Positions 35,321 through 46,900 of a stretch of 64,000 nucleotides of DNA are shown here, one piece after another. Position numbers and translations under genes: made by a program. The DNA is taken from contig OY829326.1 of assembly GCA_963691655.1 (NCBI GenBank), forward strand, positions 17,472,878 through 17,536,877, in the 5' to 3' direction. A model generated the notes under the pieces. The model had not been told where the DNA came from. It saw only the letters and a program-made list of their open reading frames with translations, and did not search any database. Position 1 is the first letter of the stretch. The number at the start of each line of letters is the position of its first letter. The stretch is from Toxonevra muliebris (taxonomy: Eukaryota > Arthropoda > Insecta > Diptera > Pallopteridae).

Positions 35321-38300
35321 GTAATACCAACAGAAGAAAATTAAAATTTGGCTAATCTGATACTTGAAAACTCTTCAAAGGCCTGCAAGTTTTTCGTTTA
35401 TTTAGAAAAGCAAAAGGCTATCATCTATGCTCATTATATGGTATTGTCTGATGAAGAAATATTGCTTTTAGAAGATTCCAAATCCATATAAAATACATTA
35501 AAAACTGCCTAAGACAAGTAGGTACTGCATGTTAGTACGTACTCGATGTATGAAATAAACTCACCCCTGGTTTACTTACAAATAGAAAAACTTACTTAAA
35601 TAATTCAATATACTGCCAAAAAATTTTAAATGAAACGCCTTCATGTTATTTAAGCAGGAAGAAGGAGTTCCATAGATGATTATTGACAATCATAACGTAA
35701 AGAAATTGCTGTAATATTGAACCCTCAATCAAAAATGCAATTGAAACCATAAATTTGTCACTTAGGAAATACCCTCAAATAACCAAAAAAAAAAAAAAAA
35801 GAATTTAGGAATATATGTATGTATATAAAATGTGTACTGGGTAAACAAGTGCGTATACACATACGTATATGCACGTGTGTGAGTGTGTGTGCGTGTTTGT
35901 GCATTTATTGAGGCGTTAAACCATCAATTGAGTGTAAAAATCCTTTTTTTCCAGTGCTATTGGTGTATGGTGCTGTTAACAAAATTTGTCGCGTCTTTTT
36001 CTACCAAACCTCTTCATTGTGTCGCCCTCCCACCGTCCCCCTTGCGAGACTTTGCGGTGTCGCTGAAGTGTACTTAAGCGAGTATTCGTTTACGCTGTTC
36101 GGGTTTGTTGTTGTTGTTGTTGTTGTTGCACCCCAAATATACGAGAAAACATTGCCAGCCTAAGGATAACAACAAAAACACTAACAAGAACAGCAAAAGC
36201 AACAATAATCGCACAAAAAAAAAATAAAATAAAAAAAAAATACTGAAAAAAGGGGTTCAAGTACTTATGTGGCAATGTACTTGACGTTGCCGTCGCCGCA
36301 GTGAAATACAATTTAATAAAATCACAGCAGGAAAACGACAATTTTCCTAATACAGGATGCAAAAGTTAAGATTTGAATATTTTTTGTTTGTTTCATTTTG
36401 TTTCTGTTGAAGTGATTGAAGGATATAAGTAAATCATTGAAAGTGCAGTGAAAAACCAAAAATTAATTAGCGTAAAAATATTTGCAAATATTTTTTTTTT
36501 TTTACATATTTGCAATCGAATTAGACGACGAGTATGATGTGAATATGTATGCACTTGATGAGGATATGTGATTTCTCTAGATATTTATGTGAGGCACAAC
36601 AATTTCCTACAAGCTGCCAGCAAGTAGTTCAGTAGCTGAAAACTTGTAGCTGAGCAGCAAAACAAAAAACAAAAAACAAAAAAACTATCGCTGTTAGTTG
36701 ACAAAATCAAAATGATAGAAAAAAAAACACATATACATATTTGAAACGCTGATTAAATTCGATTTTCAATATTTACTCTTAACCCTTACCCTCCATATTT
36801 ACATGTATGTACCACCTGCAGCTAAAAATTTATAAAATAAATAAAAATTCTAGCAAGCATCCTACTTGAAAAATAAATTACTACTGCAAAAAACAAAACA
36901 GCAACAAACATCATCATAACGTAATAGGTAGGGAGGTGGTGGCGATGCTGATAGTGTTGGTGGTGTTGGTGACAGTGGTGGCAACTATTGCTGTCGCATC
37001 GAATTTTACTGTGGATGATGTACTTGTTGGTTGGTGGTGGTGATGTTACGCGAATCGAGATTTATATTTATGTACTAGTTATATATATATTTATAAAAAA
37101 AAAAAAATACGAATAAACAACAAGGAATTTTACGTCATCATATATGTGTGTTTGTATACCTATGTATATTTCACTTGAAAATTGCAATCAAGTAAATTTT
37201 GATATTTCCACATAAACTTCATGGATTTAATAAACTCGTCATCCTCATCAGTAATAACATCATCATCGTTATCGTCATTATTATTATCATCATTGTCCTC
37301 GTCATCGTCGTTCGATATTTCTGCTGCTGCTGCTGCTGTTGCCGATTGTATCGAGCACTCTTCTTTCTTCTCATATGTAAGTATGTATGTTTATGTAATG
37401 AACGTCATTTCCGGCACAATTTTATTATATTTAACATCTATGTCTAAACATATAAATACATCTACACCTTAACTGACTCACTTATATACACATGTAGTTA
37501 TAAGTATTCGTTGTACTGGTGTATACATGTATGTATGTCTTTATTAAAGTGTAGTTGATTTTGTAGTTATTGTAAAAAAAAAGAAATAATAATAGCAAAA
37601 GTAAACATTATAGATTAAATGGGGATACCGATTTTAGGCGTTGAAAAAATCAAATTTTTTAACTACATAACTCTTGAGGCATTTCATGTGAAGCGGAGAA
37701 CGAAAAAATAGTGAGCTTCTGAAATTCGTTGGCATTCGGTCTAATTGAACTTCTAGAAGATATGAAGTTTATTTGCCATGAAGTTTATTTGTCAAGTTTG
37801 GAGTTTTTAAAGAATTGACGTAATTGAAATACGGATTTTTCGGAAGTAATTTTCAGAATTAAATAAATTTACAATAAACTATTGAATATGGTGATTTAAA
37901 TAGGAAATCTACTGTTCTTTTCAATTATGGAATCAGGTTCGAAATTATTTTTTTTTATCTTGCACGTGTCGAGATTTCATAAAATTCGAAAATTTCAAGT
38001 CAGAATGTTAAGATCTAAACTTACTGGAGTTCCGACATTATTCTTGAATTCAGTGGCCCATAACACACAAGAAAAACTTTGTCTGACAATATTGTTCCTC
38101 GTAGATTCAAGTAACTCAAAAAATAGAATGATTCTACCAAGCAAGTGTTCAATTCTTATCCGAGGGTGATTATTGATCAGAGAAATAGGCCGCCAGCCTA
38201 ATTCCTCTATTTTGATGATGGTAAGTTCGTTGATATCTTTTATATTTCATCGCTCTTATTAAGGTGAAAACAAGCTCTCTTAACATGGAGAACAGCCACT

Positions 38301-38771
38301 AACTTAGAAGCAGTTTCTGTTGTTAACAGTTATACTGCTAAATCCTCGTTAGCGTAGTAGGGAGCACCTCAAGCAGGTGCTGAAAAATTACTTTAGCAAT
38401 TTGACAATCATCAGTATGAGTTCCAATCAAATCCTAGTTCAGCAGAAGGTTTCAAGAAAAAATCGCCACTGGGTTTTATTTTTCGCCATTGCTTTTACTT
38501 CGTTTCACGGGTTTTCTTGAAGTTTTGAATAGTCTCGCTTTCTCGTTCCTTGAGGGTCAAGCCCTCCTCTTAGTGGCAACTAGCGCCTGGATTATTTTGC
38601 ATACGGCTGATTCATTTACACTTTAAGCGTTTCATTGATCTCAAGATTTCCTCTTTCCACCAAATTTTCAGTATGAGGCATAAGCAGCAATTTGAATGCA
38701 TTGTAGCTTATTTAACAATGTGCAGTTCGCTTTTCTGCTCCACCTGTCCTTTAAATTATGCTGCCAGATTG
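35321..38771. other. bab intron, simple-repeat rich
   Basis: It contains GTT repeats near 36105-36128, CAT/ATC and TGC triplet tracts at 37245-37340, A-runs and dispersed ATGT words. Open frames here are homopolymer-like and are not considered genes. A less AT-rich part lies at 35990-36075. Confidence 0.4.
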
Positions 38772-39011
38772 TCAAAAGAGTCCGCAGTATCGAATACACT
38801 TGTCTAATATCATGACTTTGGTTTTAGTGGTGTTGGCATTTAGATCAACCCTTGGTTTACTGAGATTAAGACTGCGGGTCTCAGTGCTTAGTAGGTATAT
38901 GTAGGCGCAATTAAAATGTTTAAAGTGCTGTTGCAGAACATGATCCACTATCAGTTGGGAAAGAATAGGTGACCTCAAATAATATTGCCTCATCCCCGGT
39001 TTGGAGGTCAA
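38772..39011 (-). pseudogene. possible reverse-transcriptase fragment
   Basis: A short open frame contains SKPRVDLNANTTKTKVMILD, which resembles the GLxLNxxKTKVM segment that follows the YxDD box in non-LTR reverse transcriptases. No YxDD motif is visible and the frame is lost at both ends, so the call is weak. Confidence 0.3.
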
Positions 39012-39093
39012 ATGCTTTGACAGACAGGGCCCTTTATTGGAACTCGTTGTATTGTCTTGTACTATATTAGAGAGGTTAATGTGTTTGTACCGC

Positions 39094-39735
39094 GACCTAT
39101 AAGATCTATTGTACTTCCCTCTTCTCTATCTAGTCTGATTTGCTTAGAGTGCCTCATCCAGTGCAGTCTCCCTCAAGAATTTGAGTATTGCGCCCGGATC
39201 TATGGATGCTAGTTCTGTACTAAGCACTTCGTACATATCCAGACATTTCATTTTTTTGTGGATCAGTGCTCCACACTGAGCTAAGATAAGTTCTGATGAT
39301 TCATCTTCTTCATTACAAAACCTACATATTGAGCTTTCCTCAACTCCTATTTTGCAAAGGTGTTCTCTGAGCCCGCAGTGCCCAGTCAGAATACCAGCTA
39401 ATATACACAGACTGTTTTGTTAAGACCAATGCAGAATGAGTATCTATTATAGTTACCTAGAAGCGTTTTGGATTGTCTCAGTCCCGGAAGATTATTAAAG
39501 AGTTCTTGCCTCTTATTCTTCTCTCCTATTCCACAGAAGGGTTCAGGTCCCACGAAAGTGGTCGCTGCTCCCTTTCTAGCAAGATCGTCTGCCTGGACAT
39601 TGCTCTCTATTCCTAAGTGTCCAGGGACCCAACATAGAGCGACTTTACTATCCTTGCCCAGTTGATTAAGCTTGATCAAACAGTCCCACACCAGTTTAGA
39701 GGTAACCTCAGCGGGGTATAATGCTTGGAACCCGT
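39094..39735 (-). mobile_element. RNase H-type LINE, copy 2 of the family at 27074
   Basis: It shares the 3' end GACCTAT and most of the sequence with 27074-27730: WVPGHLGIESNVQADDLARK, FVGPEPFCGIGE and LFNNLPGLRQSKTLLGNY. It lacks 33 bp (11 codons) after GIGE, and the 5' end is cut near 39735. It has frameshifts and is dead. Confidence 0.8.
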
Positions 39736-42214
39736 TTGTGGACCCACTTCTTTTACTTCTTCTGTCTGCGACTTATTTAATTCAATTTATGTGGGGCGTC
39801 TCGGTCTCCGCAAAGTGAAGACGAAATTAAGACTAGACTTCGTTGAATTTTCCTAGATGTAATTTACAATATTTACAAGTTCACCGCAGTTCTAGATAAT
39901 CTAAGGTTTCTAATTAAGTTTTTTTTGTTTAAATAAAATATTTGCTGAAAATTTAAAAAATCTTTAAAAGCATTTTTAGAAACTAAAATAAGTTTATCAT
40001 TATTTGAATATAAATTTTTAAATAAACTTAATTCAATTTTCATTCAATCCACATGATTTCTATATATGTGAAATATATTAATATTTATAAGTATACATAC
40101 AAACTTAAATAGTTTTATATACATATATACAAAAAGTAAATAATTTGATTATATTGCCATAATATTTGCAGAAAAAGAAACGAAACGTTTTCATAATTAC
40201 AAAACTACATGTAAGGGAAAAGTTTTGGGTGAAAAGTCACAAGGATAAATTGCCAATAAGGCAATGTGAATGTATGTTTCCGTGCAAGTGTGAGTGTCTG
40301 TATATATGTATGTATGAAACGCGGAACTCTATGCGACGCCAATTATCGATACCACATCACGATATAAACTAGTTTGAGTTTTTTTTTTTTTTAATTTAGT
40401 AGAATTAAATTCGAAAAGCGAGCAGAAGGGAAGACGAACCAGCAAGGGTGAGAGAGTGATTTATAAAGGCAAAACCCAACAGCAACATAATCAAATTTAA
40501 ATTTGTGATTTCCCCTAAATGTAATGGTACTAGTTAGTTGTTTTTGTATTCATGTTAGTATTTTCCAGCAGAAACCAAAATATTTTGTAATAAAAATCAA
40601 CGAACGCCTAAAAATATGCAATAGTTAGTAATAGTAGTAGTTGTTGGTACCTATAACTTTTTGTTAATTTTTTTATTGTAACTGAAAGAAAAAAAAAAAC
40701 AAATAATTTAAAACTTTTTCTTATATTTCGCATGTATTATAAATTTGTTTTTATACGTGTGTTTGTGTGTGTGTATCAGTAACGATTGCGTTGCGCAACA
40801 CAGAAATTGGAAAAAGTTAACGCATTATTTTGCCGATTGGAATTTAAAGTTTTTTGTTGTTATTTTTTATTTCAAATTTAATGCGCGCTACAATTGGCAG
40901 AAAATAAGAAACGACTTTGAAAGTTCATACAATCCTATAGAGTATTAAACAATAAGAATACTAGACTTTTACATGCGTGTGCATGACCGAGCTTAGTTTT
41001 CTTATATTTTTATTCCATATGTATGCGCCTTTTTCCTAGAATTTCACTGCATTTTTTTCTTGTTTTTTTTTTGCAAAGTATGTGTATGCATTTTTTATAC
41101 AACTATAAACAATTGATAAAAATTTTGCGCTAAATTAAACATTAGCGCCGCAGTAAACTTTCAAAACATTAGCTATAGAGAAAAAAATATACAGCAAACA
41201 AAAAACCAGAAAAAAGGATTTAATGCAATTTGCGAAAATTAGACTAATGTAAACGCATTTGTTTTATATGTGTACAGTGGTATGTTTGAGTATGCGTGTG
41301 CATGTGTATAATTGTGTGTTTGTATTGTGCCAATTGCATAAGTATAAGTTGTAAACTTTTTTGTACAACAATTTACGTAATTTTGTTTTGTATATAACTA
41401 AAGTTAAAAAAGTTCGCATGATTTGAGTCTGATTGAACCGACACATTATTATGTTTGTTGCTGTTGTTGTGGTTGTTGTTTTATAGAAAAACTGAAACTT
41501 AAACTATTAAAAATACAAGTAACAAAATCAACAAAACAGCTAAAACTAAAACTGATAATGCAATAATTATAGCTTCGATTTACAAGGAAATTAGCATGTG
41601 CTGTTTACACAATTAAATTGTAAAAACAAAAACTAAAGAATACAAAATAAATATAGCGGTAGTCTATTTTTATTAAAGGATATAGCGGATTTAATTTTTG
41701 AGCATTGAGATACGGAATGTTCTAGTATATTTTCTATCAAGTTTATCGCCGAAAAATTATTGTATAAGAATAACATGCAGAAATTTACTTAGGTGGTATA
41801 AGAAAACTTTTTTTAACTGCAAAACTATAGATAAATATTTAGTCATACTTGTGTAATGAAATTTGCCATATTTAATATATTGTTATTTTTTCCTTTAGAC
41901 TTTCCCCATAGTTAATCTAGGCTCAGTTCAATTCAGCTTTCGTAACGAAAATAAATATACTTTTTATTGAGACTATTCTAATATTCACAAGGGTTAGGAA
42001 GTTCTTTAAGAAACTTCACATGAAATTTTTTTTATATTTTCTACCTTTTTTATGCACTGTCACATTTCTTCCAATATCCTCTTCCAGAGGTTTTAAATTT
42101 TCCTAATTTATATTGAAAGAGTGCGACCAATTTCATGGCTTGGAGTACATATTTGGATCGGTCTTTTAATAAAAAGCAAACTGATATGTATCAATTCTAG
42201 TTATAAATAATTAT
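39736..42214. other. bab intron, no feature recognised
   Basis: AT-rich, with a (GT)n-like tract near 40757-40773 and scattered TTG repeats near 41455-41480. No coding region is supported. Confidence 0.4.
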
Positions 42215-42766
42215 ATGTACATAGAACCCCATGGTTTCAAGCAGGAACAAAAGGCAATAACGAACAGTCTCCAAATGGATCTGATTTGTGGCTTCGAAAT
42301 CCTTGAAAATGTTATCACGTTATCCCGCTTCCTTTTTCGTATCTGTAGTGCTATTATCTTTTGCAGTGTTCTATTCTAAAAATGGGAATTTGAGATTTTG
42401 TTCGGTCAAAATATTCGTAATATTTTACGTAGGTTCCGGTTTAAGGAAACTTGACCGGTGTAGCTATGTTTCGTATTTCGCAGCCGTGTAAAGCAATATT
42501 GGCTTGACATTTGAAGATTCTTAGGGCCAGTTTTTCAGTGCGAGTTTAAACTCGGTTTAAAATAAGTTTGCTTAAACGTCGCGTTACTCTGATCTACGTT
42601 TAACTATAGAAGCAGTTTTTCAGCGTGAGCCTAATTTCAACTCAGTAATTGCTTTTTGTGTATGGCAACACCGAGAAATATCAAATAATTATCGATATTT
42701 TTGCTTATTTCTAACAACTGATCATTTTTTTGTCGACAGAAAAAGATTTAAATCTAAAATTAAAAA

Positions 42767-42885
42767 ATGGATTTCAAAGAAAAAGATATTAAAAGGAGTT
42801 TTAATTTTAGCTCCGCGGAGATTTCTTTCCTACTAGAAGTTGTAGAGAAGCACAAAGTAATAGAGTGCAAGCAAACGAAAACACT
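42767..42885 (+). pseudogene. Harbinger Myb/SANT-like protein, N-terminal stub
   Basis: From ATG at 42767: MDFKEKDIKRSFNFSSAEIS, then FLLEVVEKHKVIECKQTKT. This matches the start of the Myb/SANT-like DNA-binding companion of Harbinger transposases. About 40 residues remain before similarity ends at the deletion point; the frame continues to 43057 only through foreign sequence. Confidence 0.6.
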
Positions 42886-42889
42886 CGTT

Positions 42890-43120
42890 TGCACATGCAA
42901 TGTCACACCAATTTGTTCGATTCCTTATATGAGGGCCAATAAGCTCCAGGACGCTATGCGCAGAAGACTTTGTAAGACGGAATCGTTCATACAAAACTTT
43001 CTCTCCAAATATATGAAAATGTTTTGGCCGCAATTTTATTGTTCCAAGTCTTCTTAAAACTGTAATGTTTAAGATTTCGTACATTTCAGCATCACTCATC
43101 TCTTCACCAGAAAAATTCAT
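42890..43120 (-). pseudogene. Harbinger (HARBI1-like) nuclease, N-terminal stub
   Basis: From ATG near 43120: MNFSGEEMSDAEMYEIL, then LRPKHFHIFGEKVLYERF and RLTKSSAHSVLELIGPHI. This resembles the start of HARBI1-type DDE nucleases (the FR(L/M)S/TK helix). The catalytic DDE part is missing. Transcribed towards the Myb stub. Confidence 0.55.
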
Positions 43121-44084
43121 TTTGCTTCTTTTTTTAGGTTCACAGACACTTTTATTTGAAAGAAGTAGCTGCACAAAACATACAGCTATTTAAACGAAGT
43201 TTAAACGTAAATATTGGACGTTTAAACTGAGTTTAAACTTCAATGAAAATTAACTGAAAAATCAGAAACTGAGTTAAACTCGCACTGAAAAATTGGCCCT
43301 TAGTATGCTGTGAGATGTACGAAGAGCTACGAACCGGATGCAGCAAGCCGAACGCAGCTTTTAGATCCTTCATGCGATTACGTATGCCCCTTTCAGTAAG
43401 ACACCATTAATATGCAATTGTTCTTCACGTTGTGATTGAGGATATTGATTGCAATCTTCATCTTTTGAAGCTGTTTCCTATACTGAGTATAGCAAACGGC
43501 AAGTAAATGTCGTTTAAATAGTAGGGTGGCCCTTAGCTACAGGTCATTTTTCAAAAGTAAAAATGTTGCTACTCCCTTGCACTAATCTGGTTCCAATCAA
43601 GAAATAACCGGGCTGTGCAAAACTTTAGCTACATCGGACAACTTCTATTTCTTAAAGAAATTTATTCGGACACATCAATGAAATTGTGTGAAAACCTTGT
43701 GAATCATATTTTTTAAAAGCAAATTCGCATTTTTCCTGAAACAACTTGAAAAATATAATGGCACACAACTTATTTAAGAGAAATGACTAGCTACGATGGG
43801 AAAAAAACAACAACATAAGTGTATAGAACGGTAGTGGTAGTTTCTTTCAATATCACTATTCAGTGAAGATATTTGGAATCAAATCCATAATTCTGGGTTA
43901 TGATTTCAAATATTAGTAGCTTATATGGGATATTGAAAGATTAAGAACTACCACTAAGATCACTGATGAGGAATTGTGGCGGATTCCGAAACGGCCGTCT
44001 GATTTGCCCGTCTCTATATACATTGTTGTTGTGATGACTACATTTACCTGTTTATATATAACTTCAAATAACGAAATTAACATG

Positions 44085-44131
44085 AACTTAAGTCATGACT
44101 TTGAAAATTAACCTCTAGATTTAATTTTCAT
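44085..44131 (+). repeat. 47-bp dispersed repeat, copy 2
   Basis: Identical to 20129-20175 except for one base. It lies inside the GGGYGRCCC element, left of the long inverted-repeat insertion. Confidence 0.8.
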
Positions 44132-44184
44132 AGTCTCCTAAAAAACTATCATGAAATGTATTTTTATTTACAAGAATAATATTA

Positions 44185-45339
44185 CAGTCCAACAAATTAA
44201 GACTTTTTGGCTGCAACAGAATAGCCACCATATAATTCTAAAAGACCATTTTTGTAAAACAAACTTATAGTCCAGCACGTCTCAGTTTTTTTTTACAGTG
44301 GGTCAAAGTTTTCATATTGTGGTCGAAAGGAGCAACAAGGGGACGTCCCCAGGTGTGCGGCGCCGATTTTTCGGATTTTCATAAATATTGTAGGGACGAA
44401 AATCTAATAGACACGTAGGGTTTATTCGGCCAAACAGTATTGCAACATTTGCAGAAACAAAAGCGTTTAAAACGCCAATATTTGTCTGCTGATCACTCAT
44501 TTAACAGCAAGGGACTGTTGCAGCGATGCTCCTTGGTGCCGCCGATGCTTGACCAGCAGCCAGTACATTTTAAACGTTTTTGATTCTGCAAATGCTGCAG
44601 TAATGCATAACCGAACATATGCGTATTTTTATTATCGGCGGAAAAATGGGTTTAAGTTGAGTTCCAACTACCAAAGTAGGGGGTGTAAAAGTAAGGTTTC
44701 TAAAAGTAGGAAATTTTAGAAAACAATTTTTGTCTAAAATTTTCATACCAAAAGTTAAATGTACAACTTAAGAAAGTGGGATATTGACCTGATATAAAGG
44801 CGGTAACAGGGCACAGGCATTTTCTACGTCCATGACTTGGATTGAACCGGCAGATTACATACTAAGCGTTTGCTAGTTCTGCGTAAATTACAATTTTGAT
44901 GGAAGTAAAAAACTATTTCTTTTTATCAACCGTTATAAATGACTTTTATGTCTTCGGTGACCCCTAGTGAAATTTTCTGGCAAATATTTTTGTGGAATAT
45001 TTTAATCCTTAAATGTCTCTTTTGAAAGGACTTTTCAGGTTTTCATCAAAAAAGGGGTCAAATTGTCCCATAAAAAGAGGAGCTAAAGGGTTAAATGTTC
45101 TACAAAAATTACCCTTGTAAAATTTTACTGTACAACTTGGCCAATAAGATTTTCCTCAGACAACAAATTATAACACTTTTTGCACTTAGTATTCAGCTCC
45201 TTTCGACCACAATAAGAAAACTTTGACCCACTGAAAAAAAAAAACTGAGACGTGCTGGACTATAAGTTGGTGTTACAAAAATGGTCTATACAACATATCC
45301 TTTCAGAATTATAGGGTAACTAAAAATGCTGTTGCACTG
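44185..45339. mobile_element. long terminal inverted-repeat element, nested
   Basis: The ends CAGTCCAACA and CAGTGCAACA (reverse complement) begin imperfect inverted repeats of about 150 bp. These share TATAATTCT, GACCATTTTTGTAA and the near-identical inner block CTTATAGTCCAGCACGTCTC to GTGGTCGAAAGGAGC. No transposase is recognised. The 8-bp flanks (taatatta and tatattta) agree at only 5 of 8 positions, so the target duplication is uncertain. Confidence 0.6.
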
Positions 45340-45869
45340 TATATTTATAGAATCAATTGTGAATTGTATCGGAAAACAACAGCAAAGTCGTAGAGATAAC
45401 ACGTATAATTATAGCACACAAAAATTCTTCTTCTTCTCCAAGCTTATGATCAGTCAAAAACGAAATTCGATTCTCAATGAAATTCGTTATTTGTCGTGTG
45501 TCCACCTAAATTTGAAATACAAAATTTCAACGAAATTCACTCTCGTGTATTCGCACTATAAGAGAGAATTTCATAGCAGTTGGGTATTTTTTTCGGTTCT
45601 TGGCAACGATTTGTAAAACAAATTGTTTCTCAAATTAATTTTTTGTGAAAATGTTATTGTATTTCTGAATGAGTTTCACATTTTTTTCCATTTTCCAATT
45701 CCATTTTTGTAACCTGGATCATCTTTCCATGTTGAAAGTTCTTTGTCAAAGAATTCGGTGCTAATAGAAAGTTTTGTACCAGGAGTTATAAAAGACGAAA
45801 ACTCGATGTTTATAAACGAAGAAAAATGATTTTTTTGTAGCCTGCTTCAAATATAATTTAAGCTTTATT

Positions 45870-46228
45870 TGTCTTAACCGCTGCTGGAAAATTTTCGTCA
45901 AATAATGATAGAACCTCAGTTTGGCGAGCTAAGTACTCGAGGTGGATGAAAAATTTGTCCGCAGCACCTTTCTGATTTCTTGATCAATATCCTGATAATT
46001 TATCAATTGACGCATGAACAAAAAGTAATGATAAGGCGCTTTAATTCCATCTGGTGACAGAACAAAGCTCGAATATACACCAGAGCAAGAGAAGAATACA
46101 AATTCTTTTTTAAAGTTCTTCCCCTTATGAGATAACTGAAACTGGTCTTGCCAAAGGTATATCTTGAACGCATAAATCATTGTTAACTCTAAGAATTGTG
46201 GCAAATCATCTCGGTGTTGTTTCTTCAT
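45870..46228 (-). pseudogene. transposon-borne protein of unknown function, C-terminal part
   Basis: The visible parts are KKQHRDDLPQFLELTM, then AFKIYLWQDQFQLSHKGKNF and DGIKAPYHYFLFMRQLINYQ. After a frameshift near 45960 comes HLEYLARQTEVLSLFDENFP. From memory this resembles a widespread arthropod and cnidarian family in which an (A)RWMAKAIYSLKIYLF-type motif precedes such a tail. Function and catalytic residues are not known to me. A segment between ELTM and YAFK seems deleted. Confidence 0.45.
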
Positions 46229-46900
46229 GGAGAGTTGTTGTTCAAGAAATCCAAGAACAAAAAAATGATTTATCTGAACAAAATTACTTTCCGGGCGACA
46301 ATGTACAACTTCATGGTCGATAAGGGCCGCCTCGCAGTTGTCCGATTGGGCTCAAATTTCAAATTTGCACAGATTGTTTCTTTATTGATTGAAACAAGGT
46401 AGGGGTCTGGGAGCTAAACTTTTAGAAAGCTGAAATATAAGGGTCGCCCTATTGCATAGTTATGTTCTTTTAATCGCCCTGGTAAATTCTCTCGCAAGTT
46501 TCGTAGTGTTATTCATGATAATGTGCTGGTAAATGAACCCTGCTGAGCTAAATCGGTAGTTTAATCCTTTTTCCGAGTTGTTGTTTATGCATTATTTGGC
46601 AGCTGCTTTAAAGTAAAAGGTAACCCGGCAATTTTTGTGGTATACCTTTGTAGCTGAGTGTCTTTTTGATATCTTCATGGTGTATTGTGTCGCATGCTTT
46701 TTGAAAGTTGATAAATATAGGAAATAATGGTAAGCTTCATTCAACAGATTGTTCTATTACATCATTATTCAAGAGCTTTACCGAGAGCAAATTTAATACA
46801 CAACAGTGTTTCAGTGTTTTGTGTCATTAACCCAAGTGTTCTAACGAGTTCTGGTTAATTCATCAGTTGCGACATTATCTACAGATCCGCAACAATCATG

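Larger units (their letters stand above)
42524..43299. mobile_element. PIF/Harbinger internal-deletion element
   Basis: The termini are GGGCCAGTTTTTCAGTGCGA and, at the right end (reverse complemented), GGGCCAATTTTTCAGTGCGA. They are flanked by TTA on both sides (42521-42523, 43300-43302), the Harbinger target. The element is 776 bp and keeps the first parts of both Harbinger genes, facing each other. The part between them is gone. Confidence 0.85.
43524..46449 (-). mobile_element. unclassified DNA element with GGGYGRCCC termini
   Basis: The left end is GGGTGGCCCTTA (43524) and the right end, reverse complemented, GGGCGACCCTTA. TA lies directly outside each (43522-43523, 46450-46451). Imperfect inverted similarity continues inward: CTGTGCAAA...ATCGGACAACT at 43611-43647 recurs inverted at 46332-46372. 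The element is 2.9 kb including a nested insertion at 44185-45339. Confidence 0.6.
42215..46900 (-). mobile_element. RTE-like non-LTR retrotransposon fossil, split by two DNA transposons
   Basis: Three blocks read on the minus strand belong together. Block 46900-46450 holds the RT segment IFINFQKACDTIHHEDIKK (46719-46663). Block 43523-43303 holds RNRMKDLKAAFGLLHPV and SSSYISQHT. Block 42520-42215 continues IFKCQANIALHGCEI, LRKILRIF-PNKISNSHF and QIRSIWRLFVIAFCSCLK. The order and motifs match the RT C-terminal half of RTE-type elements. Removing the inserts at 42524-43299 and 43524-46449, with one copy of each target duplication, rejoins the blocks. Many stops and frameshifts; no YxDD was found. 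Confidence 0.6.

Noticed and set aside
36090..37472. Gln/Val/Ile/Ser-rich frames
   Set aside because: They arise from GTT, ATC and TGC triplet repeats without recognisable protein features.
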